Below, in pieces: positions 12,574 through 20,483 of a stretch of 64,000 bases of DNA; positions within the stretch are counted from its first letter, which is position 1, and each line of letters begins with the position of its first letter. The stretch comes from a virus: IMG/VR virus record IMGVR_UViG_3300014502_000005, positions 1 to 64,000 of that record. One strand, written 5' to 3'. The notes below the pieces were generated by a model, which saw only the letters and a program-made list of their open reading frames with translations, was not told the DNA's origin and searched no databases. The position numbers and the translations under genes were made by a program.

Positions 12574-13937
12574 TAAAACTAGTTATATTTGACCTTGATG
12601 GTGTATTAATAGATACTAGGGACTTACACTACAAGTTACTAAACAAAGCATTATTTTGTGAAGATAAAAAATACGTCATATTTCATTCTGAGCATCTTCT
12701 TAAATTTGATGGAAAATCAACGTATAAAAAATTAGAGATCCTTTCTAAAGAAAGGGGATTGCCAATAGAAAGCCATAGAAGGATATGGGAAATGAAGCAA
12801 AAACTTACTATTGACTGCCTTCTGGACACTATTGTAGAAGATGAAAAAATAATAGGCATTATTAAGCAATTAAAAAAAGATGGGATTAAAGTTTATGTCG
12901 CTTCGAACTCAATAAAAGAAACCGTAGAAGTTTCTATCTATAAATTAGGCATAACAGAAATGATAGACGGTTATTTATCTAATGAGGATGTAAAAAACAT
13001 AAAGCCCCATCCAGAAATGTATATGAAATGCATGATAAATGAATCAGTATTGCCATCGGAAACATTAATAATAGAAGACTCTTATATTGGCAGGAAGTCG
13101 GCAGTGTCATCGGGAGCTAATCTATGCCCTGTTAAAGATATGAAAGATGTTACTTTAGAAAGAGTCTACAAATATATTAATCGAGAAGTGAATGATATTA
13201 AATGGTCGGACGATAAAATGAACATCTTAATACCCATGGCCGGATGGGGGTCTCGTTTTGAAAAAGCAGGATACTCGTTCCCTAAGCATCTTATAGATGT
13301 TAATGGGAAACCTATGATACAAGTTGTTGTCGAGAACCTTAATATTGATGCTAACTTTATTTACGTAGTTAGAAAAGATCACTATGATAAATATAATTTA
13401 GAATCATTCTTAAAAGTACTTACCCCAAATTGCAAAATAGTTATTACTTATAATGTAACTGAAGGCGCTTGTTGCACTACGTTATTAGCAGAAAAATATA
13501 TAAATAACGACAATCCATTATTGATCGTAAACTCAGACCAATTCATAGAATGGAATTCTGGAGAATTTTATCATTCTTTAAATACTAATAATATAGATGG
13601 TAGCATTTTGACGTTTAAAAATATGCACCCTAAGTGGAGTTACGTTAAATGTGATGATTATGGTAACGTTACTGAATTAAAAGAAAAGGAAGTTATAAGT
13701 AATAAGGCTACAGTTGGTATATATTATTGGGCAAAAGGCTCAGACTATGTAAAATATTCCAATCAGATGATAGAAAAAGATTTGAGGGTTAAAGGAGAAT
13801 TCTATGTAGCCCCAGTCTACAACGAGGCAATAGCTGATGGTAAAATAATAAAAACATATAATATTGATAAAATGTTTGGACTTGGCACCCCAGAAGATCT
13901 TGACTATTTTATAAAAAATCATCGACATGAAAATTAA
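12570..13937 (+). CDS. fused HAD phosphatase - NDP-sugar nucleotidyltransferase
   Basis: 455 residues. Residues 1-205 are a HAD hydrolase of the beta-phosphoglucomutase type: DLDGVLID (8-15), a Ser/Asn motif (VASNS), and IEDSYIGRKSA for the last motif. From Met217 a sugar nucleotidyltransferase begins with MNILIPMAGWGSRF, FPKHLI..NGKPMI and a later NSDQFIEW (metal-binding Asp). A phosphatase joined to a nucleotidylyltransferase suggests two steps in making an activated sugar or polyol. An internal start at Met217 is possible. Overlaps the next gene by 11 bp. Confidence 0.85.
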   Translation: MIKLVIFDLDGVLIDTRDLHYKLLNKALFCEDKKYVIFHSEHLLKFDGKSTYKKLEILSKERGLPIESHRRIWEMKQKLTIDCLLDTIVEDEKIIGIIKQLKKDGIKVYVASNSIKETVEVSIYKLGITEMIDGYLSNEDVKNIKPHPEMYMKCMINESVLPSETLIIEDSYIGRKSAVSSGANLCPVKDMKDVTLERVYKYINREVNDIKWSDDKMNILIPMAGWGSRFEKAGYSFPKHLIDVNGKPMIQVVVENLNIDANFIYVVRKDHYDKYNLESFLKVLTPNCKIVITYNVTEGACCTTLLAEKYINNDNPLLIVNSDQFIEWNSGEFYHSLNTNNIDGSILTFKNMHPKWSYVKCDDYGNVTELKEKEVISNKATVGIYYWAKGSDYVKYSNQMIEKDLRVKGEFYVAPVYNEAIADGKIIKTYNIDKMFGLGTPEDLDYFIKNHRHEN

Positions 13938-14748
13938 AGCATACTTCGTTACTTATAAAAATAATGACGAATTAAATAAAACTTTGATGTCATTTAAAGA
14001 AAGTGGCATTACTAACTATGATTACGAAATAAACATAGTCAACAACGCTTCTGATTATCCGGTTGTTGTTAGCGACTTCTTTGGATTAAAATATAGAATT
14101 ATCAAAAATGAAACAAGGCCATCATTTTCAACAGGTCATTTAGCTAGAAACTGGAACGAATGTTTGATTGATGGATTTAGGGATCCAGAAAATCCAGATT
14201 GTGATATTGTTATTCTTAGTCAAAATGACAATACATTTCATCCTAATGTAATAGACATGCTAGTAGAAGCCCATAAAAAATATTCATTTATACAAAATGG
14301 AGCAGGAGATTCTTTTCACAGTTACACTATTGATTCAGTAAAAAAAGTTGGGTTGTGGGATGAAAGATTTTGTGGAATAGGGTTTCAGGAAGGAGACTAT
14401 CTATTAAGACAAGTACTTTTCAACAAAGAAAATAGTAGCATTACCGATGTAGTACATAATAGAATGCATAATGAACTTAATTTTAATATAATAGATTACT
14501 GTAAGCCTACAGGGTTTATGCGAAGCGATATTCATCATCACGCTTCCTTAAAATATCATTTTGTATCGGGAGATTTATTTATGCTTAAATGGAAGGGGAA
14601 CGAGTCAAGAGATTGTCCTTGGCAATACTGGGATGAACAATCATTAAATAGATTTTACATAGATCGCCCCCAGCACATACTGTATCCATATTTTGAATGG
14701 TCATTTGTCAAAGGTAATTTAAACTACTATCAATATAAAGGATACTAA
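13927..14748 (+). CDS. family 2-like (GT-A) glycosyltransferase
   Basis: 273 residues. The N-terminus KAYFVTYKNNDELNKTLMSF followed by INIVNNAS matches the GT-A nucleotide-binding start, VILSQNDNTFHPNVIDML takes the place of the DxD segment, and VKKVGLWDERFCGIGFQEGDYLLR is the acceptor-side ED motif region. It would move a sugar from a nucleotide donor to a glycan or protein. Part of the overlapping 12.3-19.6 kb operon. Confidence 0.75.
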   Translation: MKIKAYFVTYKNNDELNKTLMSFKESGITNYDYEINIVNNASDYPVVVSDFFGLKYRIIKNETRPSFSTGHLARNWNECLIDGFRDPENPDCDIVILSQNDNTFHPNVIDMLVEAHKKYSFIQNGAGDSFHSYTIDSVKKVGLWDERFCGIGFQEGDYLLRQVLFNKENSSITDVVHNRMHNELNFNIIDYCKPTGFMRSDIHHHASLKYHFVSGDLFMLKWKGNESRDCPWQYWDEQSLNRFYIDRPQHILYPYFEWSFVKGNLNYYQYKGY

Positions 14749-15183
14749 ATGAAAATAATAAGCCATAGGGGGAATATAAATGGAGAAAATCCATCGATGG
14801 AAAATAAGCCAGAATATATATTGAAAGCATTAGAAGAAGGTTTTGATGTAGAAATAGATGTCTGGAAAATTGGGCTAAACTTATTATTAGGGCATGACAA
14901 CCCTAGTAATACAATAGATTTTAATTTTTTATCGACTCCTGGGTTATGGATACATTGCAAAAATATAGAATGTATTGAATATTTAATAAATATAAATAGG
15001 CTAAATATATTTTGGCATCAAAAGGACGATATAGCTATGACTAGTAACAAATTCTTATGGACATATCCAGGCAAGAAACTAACAAGTAAGTCTATAGCTG
15101 TTTTGCCAGAAAAAACATTTGACTGGAATATTGAAAATGCTTATGGAGTTTGCACTAATTATCCATTAAAATATAAAAAGTGA
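14749..15183 (+). CDS. short glycerophosphodiester phosphodiesterase-like protein
   Basis: 144 residues. It opens with MKIISHRGN..GENPSMENKPEYILKALEEGFDVEIDVW and then LLGHD, the HRG, ENxx, E-x-D and GHD motifs of GDPD enzymes. It is about half the usual family length but ends with a plausible final strand (YGVCTNYPLKY). Family members split glycerophosphodiesters to glycerol-3-phosphate and an alcohol. Begins right after the previous stop. Its place next to a kinase and nucleotidyltransferase hints at supply of a phospho-headgroup. Confidence 0.75.
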   Translation: MKIISHRGNINGENPSMENKPEYILKALEEGFDVEIDVWKIGLNLLLGHDNPSNTIDFNFLSTPGLWIHCKNIECIEYLININRLNIFWHQKDDIAMTSNKFLWTYPGKKLTSKSIAVLPEKTFDWNIENAYGVCTNYPLKYKK

Positions 15184-15791
15184 AGGTAGCTGTATTATAT
15201 AGTGGAGCTTTAAGGACTTGGGACGAATGTAGGGAAAACCAAATAAATAACATTCTTACAGAAGGAGTAGATTCGTATTTTTATACAGACGAAGAGCCGA
15301 AAGGAATAAAATATACACAATACGTACAAATACCAGAAAGGTATTATAACGAAATAGACCATAGGTATGATGCGGATAAAAATCCAATAACTAATACTTC
15401 TAATACGCTAGGGATGTGGCATAATATGTTTGTAGGATGGTGTTTAGTGCCTAAAACTTATGATGTTTATGTTAAATCCAGATGTGATATAATACTGTCC
15501 CAGAAGATAAATTTTGAACTATTCGATGTAAGCGGTAATGATATTTATATCCCAATTGAAGGAGATTTTTGTGGTGGGGTAAATGACCGTTTCGCTATTG
15601 GAAATTATGAAATAATGAAAAAGTATTTCAGTATTTATATAGAGCACCAAAATCTTTTTCAGTCAGGGCTAACTTTTCATACAGAATATTATTTAACAGA
15701 AAACTTGAAAAGAAAAGGAGTTAATATTATAAGATTCAGTATAAAAGATACAATAATAAGAGGTGAACCAAGTAAAAGAAACGTGGCATGA
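15180..15791 (+). CDS. glycosyltransferase-like protein, GTG start
   Basis: 203 residues. The only start consistent with its frame is GTG at 15180, overlapping the previous TGA (GTGA). AVLYSGALRTWDECRENQINN, YVKSRCDIIL (DxD-like Arg-Cys-Asp) and GGVNDRFAIGNYEIMKKY match a family of small GT-A-like proteins found in polysaccharide loci. No activity is proven. ATGA overlap to the next gene. Confidence 0.6.
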   Translation: MKVAVLYSGALRTWDECRENQINNILTEGVDSYFYTDEEPKGIKYTQYVQIPERYYNEIDHRYDADKNPITNTSNTLGMWHNMFVGWCLVPKTYDVYVKSRCDIILSQKINFELFDVSGNDIYIPIEGDFCGGVNDRFAIGNYEIMKKYFSIYIEHQNLFQSGLTFHTEYYLTENLKRKGVNIIRFSIKDTIIRGEPSKRNVA

Positions 15792-16405
15792 ATATAGTAA
15801 TACCAATAAACGGAAAAAACGAAAGGATGGGTCAGTTATTTAAAACCCCTAAGCATCTATTGTTATATAAAGGAGTTCCGGCAATACAGAGAACTATCTC
15901 TTATTTAAAGTTAAAATTCTCTGATTCAAATATAACAATACTTGCAAATAGGTCTTACATAGATGAATTAGAGCCGTATTCAAAAGAAGTGGACTTAATA
16001 AAAGTAGGAACAACTAATTCCCATGTAGAAACTTTATTGCAATATACATTGTTGGCATCAGGCGATATTATGTTTATAGATTGTGATATAATTCCAATGA
16101 ACATTAATACTCCTTTTTGTAATACAGTATATGGTTTTAATAATAAAAGTGGTAGTAAGCAATATTCTAATTATACTGTTAATGGCGACTCTATCATTGA
16201 TTGTAATGAAAAAGATGAAACTTCTAAGTACGCGGGCGCAGGAATTTATTATTTTGATGACATAGAAGCTTTTAATATTAGTGCATCTGGAGAAACTAGC
16301 ATTTCTAGGGTTATAAAAAAAATGATACTAACAGGTATTTATTTTAAATTCGATATAGACAATACAATATTCAGGTTTGGAACTTTAAATGACATAGTAT
16401 CATGA
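15788..16405 (+). CDS. sugar-phosphate or headgroup nucleotidyltransferase
   Basis: 205 residues, a single nucleotidyltransferase domain: MNIVIPINGKNERMG...KTPKHLLLYKGVPAIQR is the NTP-binding loop and substrate Lys, and IMFIDCDIIPMN holds the metal Asp pair. It resembles the second domain of the 12570 protein but is shorter, closer in size to LicC- or GmhB-partner type cytidylyltransferases. ATGA overlap with the kinase fusion that follows suggests consecutive steps. Confidence 0.75.
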   Translation: MNIVIPINGKNERMGQLFKTPKHLLLYKGVPAIQRTISYLKLKFSDSNITILANRSYIDELEPYSKEVDLIKVGTTNSHVETLLQYTLLASGDIMFIDCDIIPMNINTPFCNTVYGFNNKSGSKQYSNYTVNGDSIIDCNEKDETSKYAGAGIYYFDDIEAFNISASGETSISRVIKKMILTGIYFKFDIDNTIFRFGTLNDIVS

Positions 16406-17367
16406 CTGTATCTGTAGATTTTGATGGAACTTTATGTTTAGGACTTGATTTTGAAATAAAAAATAAAACTCCTAATACTATATTGATAGGTAAAATAAAT
16501 TATTTAAAATCAAAAGGTAATTATATAAAAATAGTCACTGCAAGAGGATCTTATAATACTTCAATAGAAGAAAGGACTAAAAAGTATTATAATATAATTA
16601 AAGATTACCTCGATAAAAATGGCGTTAACTATGATGAAATATCATTCAACAAGGAATTTGCCGATATATATATAGACGATTTGGCTATACGTCCAGAAGA
16701 AGTTACGATAACTAAAGATTTAAGTTCTTCATTTACCGATAATGTAGTTACAAGAATAAATGATACAGTCATAAAATCAGGTAAGACAATCGAAAAAGAA
16801 TATGAATGGTATAAATCATATTTACATAAAAAAGATATTCCAGAAATACTAAACGTAACTAGGCATTCCATCGTATATAAGTACATAGAATCTTATGGGA
16901 AATTGAATTATGATTCACTATTTGACAAAATAGATAGGTATAAAGATTACGACCCATTAAATAACCTAACATTTAATTCGTATATAATTAATATTAACGA
17001 TCACATTATAAGTAATCAAATACTTATAGATTATAAAAAATTAATATATATGTTGCAAGAAATAAATATTGAACCCTCATTTGCTCACGGAGATCTTAGT
17101 ATAACTAACATTATACCTACAGAAAATGGAATTAAGTTTATAGACCCATTATACAATAAAGATAAATTTGGCAGCTATATAATCGATTTTGCCAAGTTAC
17201 TATTCAGTGTAAAATTCTACCTTGGGGATGTGAAATTATTTGAAGAGCTAAAATCAAAAATAAACATAGGTTACATAGATACTTTGATCGCTTCTGAATG
17301 TGTGAGAGTGGCATCTTATAAACAACAATATAATTTTATCGCAGAAAACTTAATAAATGAATTATAA
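16402..17367 (+). CDS. fused HAD-like phosphatase and APH/choline-kinase-like kinase
   Basis: 321 residues. Residues 1-100 carry a HAD signature (VDFDGTLCLG at 5-14, KIVTARG, and DIYIDDLAIRP). Residues about 115-321 look like an aminoglycoside/choline kinase fold: a Lys in the N-lobe, SFAHGDLSITNII (His229-Gly-Asp231, catalytic loop) and KFIDPLY (metal Asp) in place of DFG. Phosphatase plus small-molecule kinase in one chain, followed by a methyltransferase, fits a headgroup or sugar activation path. Start overlaps the previous stop by 4 bp. Confidence 0.75.
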   Translation: MTVSVDFDGTLCLGLDFEIKNKTPNTILIGKINYLKSKGNYIKIVTARGSYNTSIEERTKKYYNIIKDYLDKNGVNYDEISFNKEFADIYIDDLAIRPEEVTITKDLSSSFTDNVVTRINDTVIKSGKTIEKEYEWYKSYLHKKDIPEILNVTRHSIVYKYIESYGKLNYDSLFDKIDRYKDYDPLNNLTFNSYIININDHIISNQILIDYKKLIYMLQEINIEPSFAHGDLSITNIIPTENGIKFIDPLYNKDKFGSYIIDFAKLLFSVKFYLGDVKLFEELKSKINIGYIDTLIASECVRVASYKQQYNFIAENLINEL

Positions 17368-17885
17368 TGGAACATATTAATGAAAATTTTATTGGTTGGT
17401 TTACTTATCCTCGTATTTATAAAGATATGGTGGAAAAATTCCCGTCGGGAAGTAATTTTGTCGAGATCGGGACTTATCATGGCAGGTCGTTATCTTATTT
17501 GATCGTTGAAATGATTAACGCTGGTAAAAGTTTTAATATTACTGGAGTTGATTCTTTTACTTTTGAAAAACAACTAGAGACGTTTGAGGGAAACATGCAG
17601 CCTATAATAGATAAATTCGACGTAATAATAGATCAGAGTTGGAACGCAGATAATTATTTTGATGACGAATCTATTGATTTTGTGTTTATTGATGCTGATC
17701 ATGTTTATGAAAGTGTTAAAAAAGATATATTAGCTTGGTGGCCTAAAGTTAAAAAAGGTGGTATTCTAGCTGGGCATGACCTGTGTTCAGAGCATATTGG
17801 GGTAGAACAGGCGGTAGTTGAAATTTTCGGTAATGATTGGGATAAAATTTATTTAGATGAACTTTGTTGGTTAATGAAAAAGTAA
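17367..17885 (+). CDS. class I SAM-dependent methyltransferase
   Basis: 172 residues, Methyltransf_24-like. NFVEIGTYHGRSLSYL (29-44) is the SAM-binding glycine motif, ITGVDSF the acidic end of strand 2, and SIDFVFIDADHVYESVKKDILAWWPKVKKGGILAGHDL the D-A-D-H signature of small O-methyltransferases. A likely target is a sugar or headgroup hydroxyl made by the neighbouring enzymes. Shares one base with the previous gene's stop. Confidence 0.85.
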   Translation: MEHINENFIGWFTYPRIYKDMVEKFPSGSNFVEIGTYHGRSLSYLIVEMINAGKSFNITGVDSFTFEKQLETFEGNMQPIIDKFDVIIDQSWNADNYFDDESIDFVFIDADHVYESVKKDILAWWPKVKKGGILAGHDLCSEHIGVEQAVVEIFGNDWDKIYLDELCWLMKK

Positions 17886-17886
17886 A

Positions 17887-18870
17887 ATGAATAAAATACC
17901 AGTAATATTAGAATATCCAGATCAAATATCTTCTGTATGCTCTTTTTGGAGGTCAAGAGGCGTATTGTCTGAACTTGCAAAAGAAGGCCACATAGGGTTA
18001 ATAGAAGGTCAATGGGATGATAATTGGACAACTATACGTTCATGTGACATTGCCTTTTTTCAACGGCCAATGAACAAAGATTGTCTGAACCAAATAATGA
18101 AATGCAAAGACTTAGGATTAAAAATTTGGATGGACTTTGATGATACTTTTGAAATCCCCCCATCCCACGAAGTTTATGATTTATGGACTAAAATATTTGA
18201 TGAAAAAGTATTCTTTAAAATGTTAATGTTAGCAGACGTAGTAACAGTTACTACAGAAAATTTAAAGAATTTTTATCTGAAATATTCAAATGATGTTGTT
18301 GTAATTCCAAATGCTATAAATGATAAATTTCTTAAATTTAGAAGGCCATCAAATAATAAAGTAGTCTTAATAAGGGCTGGTAAACATCACTTACCTGACA
18401 TATGGGAGTATAAAAATGAGATTATACAAGTAATGAATAATCACCCCGATTGGAAACTAGTCGTTTTAGGGTGTGAAATTAAGTTCTTGTCAAACAAAAT
18501 TAAAAACTATGAATATGGAGGAGATTTTGATATTCACCAATATTTCGGATATATTCTAACAACCCAACCATCTATTTTTATAGTACCTTTATTAGACAAT
18601 GAATTAAATAGGGGAAAATCAAATATTAGTTGGCAAGAAGCTACGTTGTGCGGAGCGGTGTCTTTAGTCCCAGACTATTGGAAATTAAAAAAGTATTCGG
18701 GAACATATAAGGACAAAAAAACGTTCAAACAATATTTTGAAGAACTTGTGTTTAACAAAGAATTAAGAATTGGATTATACAACAATTCTTTAAGTAAAGT
18801 TAAGAAGGATTTTTTATTATCAAAAGTAAATAAACAAAGATTGCAAATAATTAAAAATTTAATGAAATGA
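17887..18870 (+). CDS. GT-B-fold (family 4-like) glycosyltransferase
   Basis: 327 residues. The N-domain includes WMDFDDTFEIPPSHEVYDLW. The hinge VVTVTTENLKNFYLKYSNDVVVIPNAIN is typical of GT4 enzymes, and the C-domain has LVVLGCE and the acceptor-loop region SNISWQEATLCGAVSLVPDYW, where E-A-x-L-C-G-A replaces the usual E-x7-E pattern. Soluble or peripherally membrane-bound. Overlaps the next gene by 4 bp. Confidence 0.8.
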   Translation: MNKIPVILEYPDQISSVCSFWRSRGVLSELAKEGHIGLIEGQWDDNWTTIRSCDIAFFQRPMNKDCLNQIMKCKDLGLKIWMDFDDTFEIPPSHEVYDLWTKIFDEKVFFKMLMLADVVTVTTENLKNFYLKYSNDVVVIPNAINDKFLKFRRPSNNKVVLIRAGKHHLPDIWEYKNEIIQVMNNHPDWKLVVLGCEIKFLSNKIKNYEYGGDFDIHQYFGYILTTQPSIFIVPLLDNELNRGKSNISWQEATLCGAVSLVPDYWKLKKYSGTYKDKKTFKQYFEELVFNKELRIGLYNNSLSKVKKDFLLSKVNKQRLQIIKNLMK

Positions 18871-19643
18871 GTGAATGTCTTATAGCTATGGCTGTATATG
18901 ATACAGATGAGAATAAGCGCACGGAATATACTGAACGTACGATTTCTAGTTTATTATCAACTACAGATCATGAAAATACTCGAATATTTATTATTGATAA
19001 TTGTTCTTGTCTTAAAACAAAAAAGATACTAAAGGAATGTTCTAAAATAGATAATATAACAATCATCTATAATAAAGACAATTTAGGAACCGCCGAAGCT
19101 ATTAATTTAGCTTTAAAGAAAAGACAATCAGACGAGTATTGTGTTAAAATTGATAATGACGTAGTTATTCATGAGAATAATTGGGTTGAAAAAATGATCC
19201 GATGCTTTGAAAACGATTCTGAATTGGGAATATTAGGGTTAAAAAGAAAAGATTTGCCTAATTCTCCCGACTCTGAAGAATATAAAACCGGATTAATGTT
19301 TTTGCCCCATAAATTAGGCGAACCTTGGAATATTATAGAATTATGCCAAGATATTATAGGAACGTGTACAATGTTTAATCCAAAATTTCTTGATAGAATA
19401 GGCTACTTGTATCAGCCTGGTATTTACGGGTTTGACGATGTGTTAGCTTGCGAAAGGTCTATATTGTCTGGCTTTTATAATGCCTTCTTTCCAAGCGTAG
19501 AAATAGATCACATAGACGATGGTAAAAATCCATTTACAGACTGGAAAAGAAAATATGCTGGGATATATCTTCCTAAGATTAATGAAATAAAAGAAGGTTA
19601 CAGAACAGGAGAAATACCTATTTATTATAATCCATTTGCATGA
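18867..19643 (+). CDS. family 2 glycosyltransferase
   Basis: 258 residues. AMAVYDTDENKRTEYTERTISSLL and IFIIDNCS form the GT2 donor site, NKDNLGTAEAINLAL is a classic GT2 segment, and YCVKIDNDVVIHENNW carries the D-N-D metal motif. The last gene of the glycosyl cluster, overlapping the following packaging-region gene by 4 bp, so the cluster is transcribed with the morphogenesis genes. Confidence 0.88.
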   Translation: MSECLIAMAVYDTDENKRTEYTERTISSLLSTTDHENTRIFIIDNCSCLKTKKILKECSKIDNITIIYNKDNLGTAEAINLALKKRQSDEYCVKIDNDVVIHENNWVEKMIRCFENDSELGILGLKRKDLPNSPDSEEYKTGLMFLPHKLGEPWNIIELCQDIIGTCTMFNPKFLDRIGYLYQPGIYGFDDVLACERSILSGFYNAFFPSVEIDHIDDGKNPFTDWKRKYAGIYLPKINEIKEGYRTGEIPIYYNPFA

Positions 19644-20296
19644 GAAAAGAAGATGTCGAAATTAAGTACTTAATGTACGACCCGTTTGATCCTAGATCAG
19701 TAGCTAAATTAGAATCATACGAAGAGTTTAATGTAGATTTTGGAGTAGCCAAAAGTAAGGTTGTTTGTTATATAATACTTTGTTACGACCTTAATACCCA
19801 ATTAAGGAAGGAGGTTCCTTATTTTAATAAGCGTAAATTAGTAGCCGCTGAACTTGCCGGATTCGATCAAGCTAAAGACGGGAAGTTCAAAAAAAATTAT
19901 GAAGATATATTACTTGGGTTAAACGAAAAGGCTAATACAGCTATATCTAAATACATCCGATTGTTTGCTTCTCCTAAATATTTATCTCTTGTATATTATT
20001 GGTCTATTCTTTCAGCAGAGTTTGAAAATATAACAAGTATCAAGGAATCAAAGGATTATAAAAATACTATTGGTAATATTGAAAAATTAGAAGCTAAAAT
20101 AAATGAATGTGTCGAGTTCCTATACGGAGGAGAAGAGGTTAAGGATATTCGTCGAGCATTATATGAAAGTGTTGAAAAAGAAAATTTAAAACTACGGCCA
20201 GAACATATTGCTATGGCCGAAAATGTAGATGAACTTTTAGAAAATCCTTATGGTGATTATAAGCCAGAACCATTAAAATATAAAGGAAGTAAATAA
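19640..20296 (+). CDS. conserved pre-terminase protein, small terminase candidate
   Basis: 218 residues. DPRSVAKLESYEEFNVDFG, NKRKLVAAELAGFDQAKDGKFKKNYEDILLGLNEKANTAISKYIRLF is a pattern I associate with a conserved protein just ahead of the large terminase in Bacteroidota phages. Helical throughout, charged C-terminus. Position and size fit a small terminase subunit, but no DNA-binding motif is obvious. Confidence 0.6.
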   Translation: MRKEDVEIKYLMYDPFDPRSVAKLESYEEFNVDFGVAKSKVVCYIILCYDLNTQLRKEVPYFNKRKLVAAELAGFDQAKDGKFKKNYEDILLGLNEKANTAISKYIRLFASPKYLSLVYYWSILSAEFENITSIKESKDYKNTIGNIEKLEAKINECVEFLYGGEEVKDIRRALYESVEKENLKLRPEHIAMAENVDELLENPYGDYKPEPLKYKGSK

Positions 20297-20297
20297 C

Positions 20298-20483
20298 ATG
20301 AAAGCGAAAGTTATTGAAAAGGATAAATTTGAATATACACATAACGGATACGATCTGGCCGAAAACTATCTGAGATGTATCGGAGAATGGAATAGAATAT
20401 CTAAAAATGGAACTTGCGAAAGTAAAAGGTTTATAGTTAGTCAGGCAAATTTAATTTATAGTAAACTAAACAGGATAAAATGA
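20298..20483 (+). CDS. hypothetical small protein (61 aa)
   Basis: Not recognised. Sits between the pre-terminase gene and the terminase, overlapping the terminase ATG by 4 bp. Basic, helical. May be a packaging accessory by location only. Confidence 0.65.
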   Translation: MKAKVIEKDKFEYTHNGYDLAENYLRCIGEWNRISKNGTCESKRFIVSQANLIYSKLNRIK

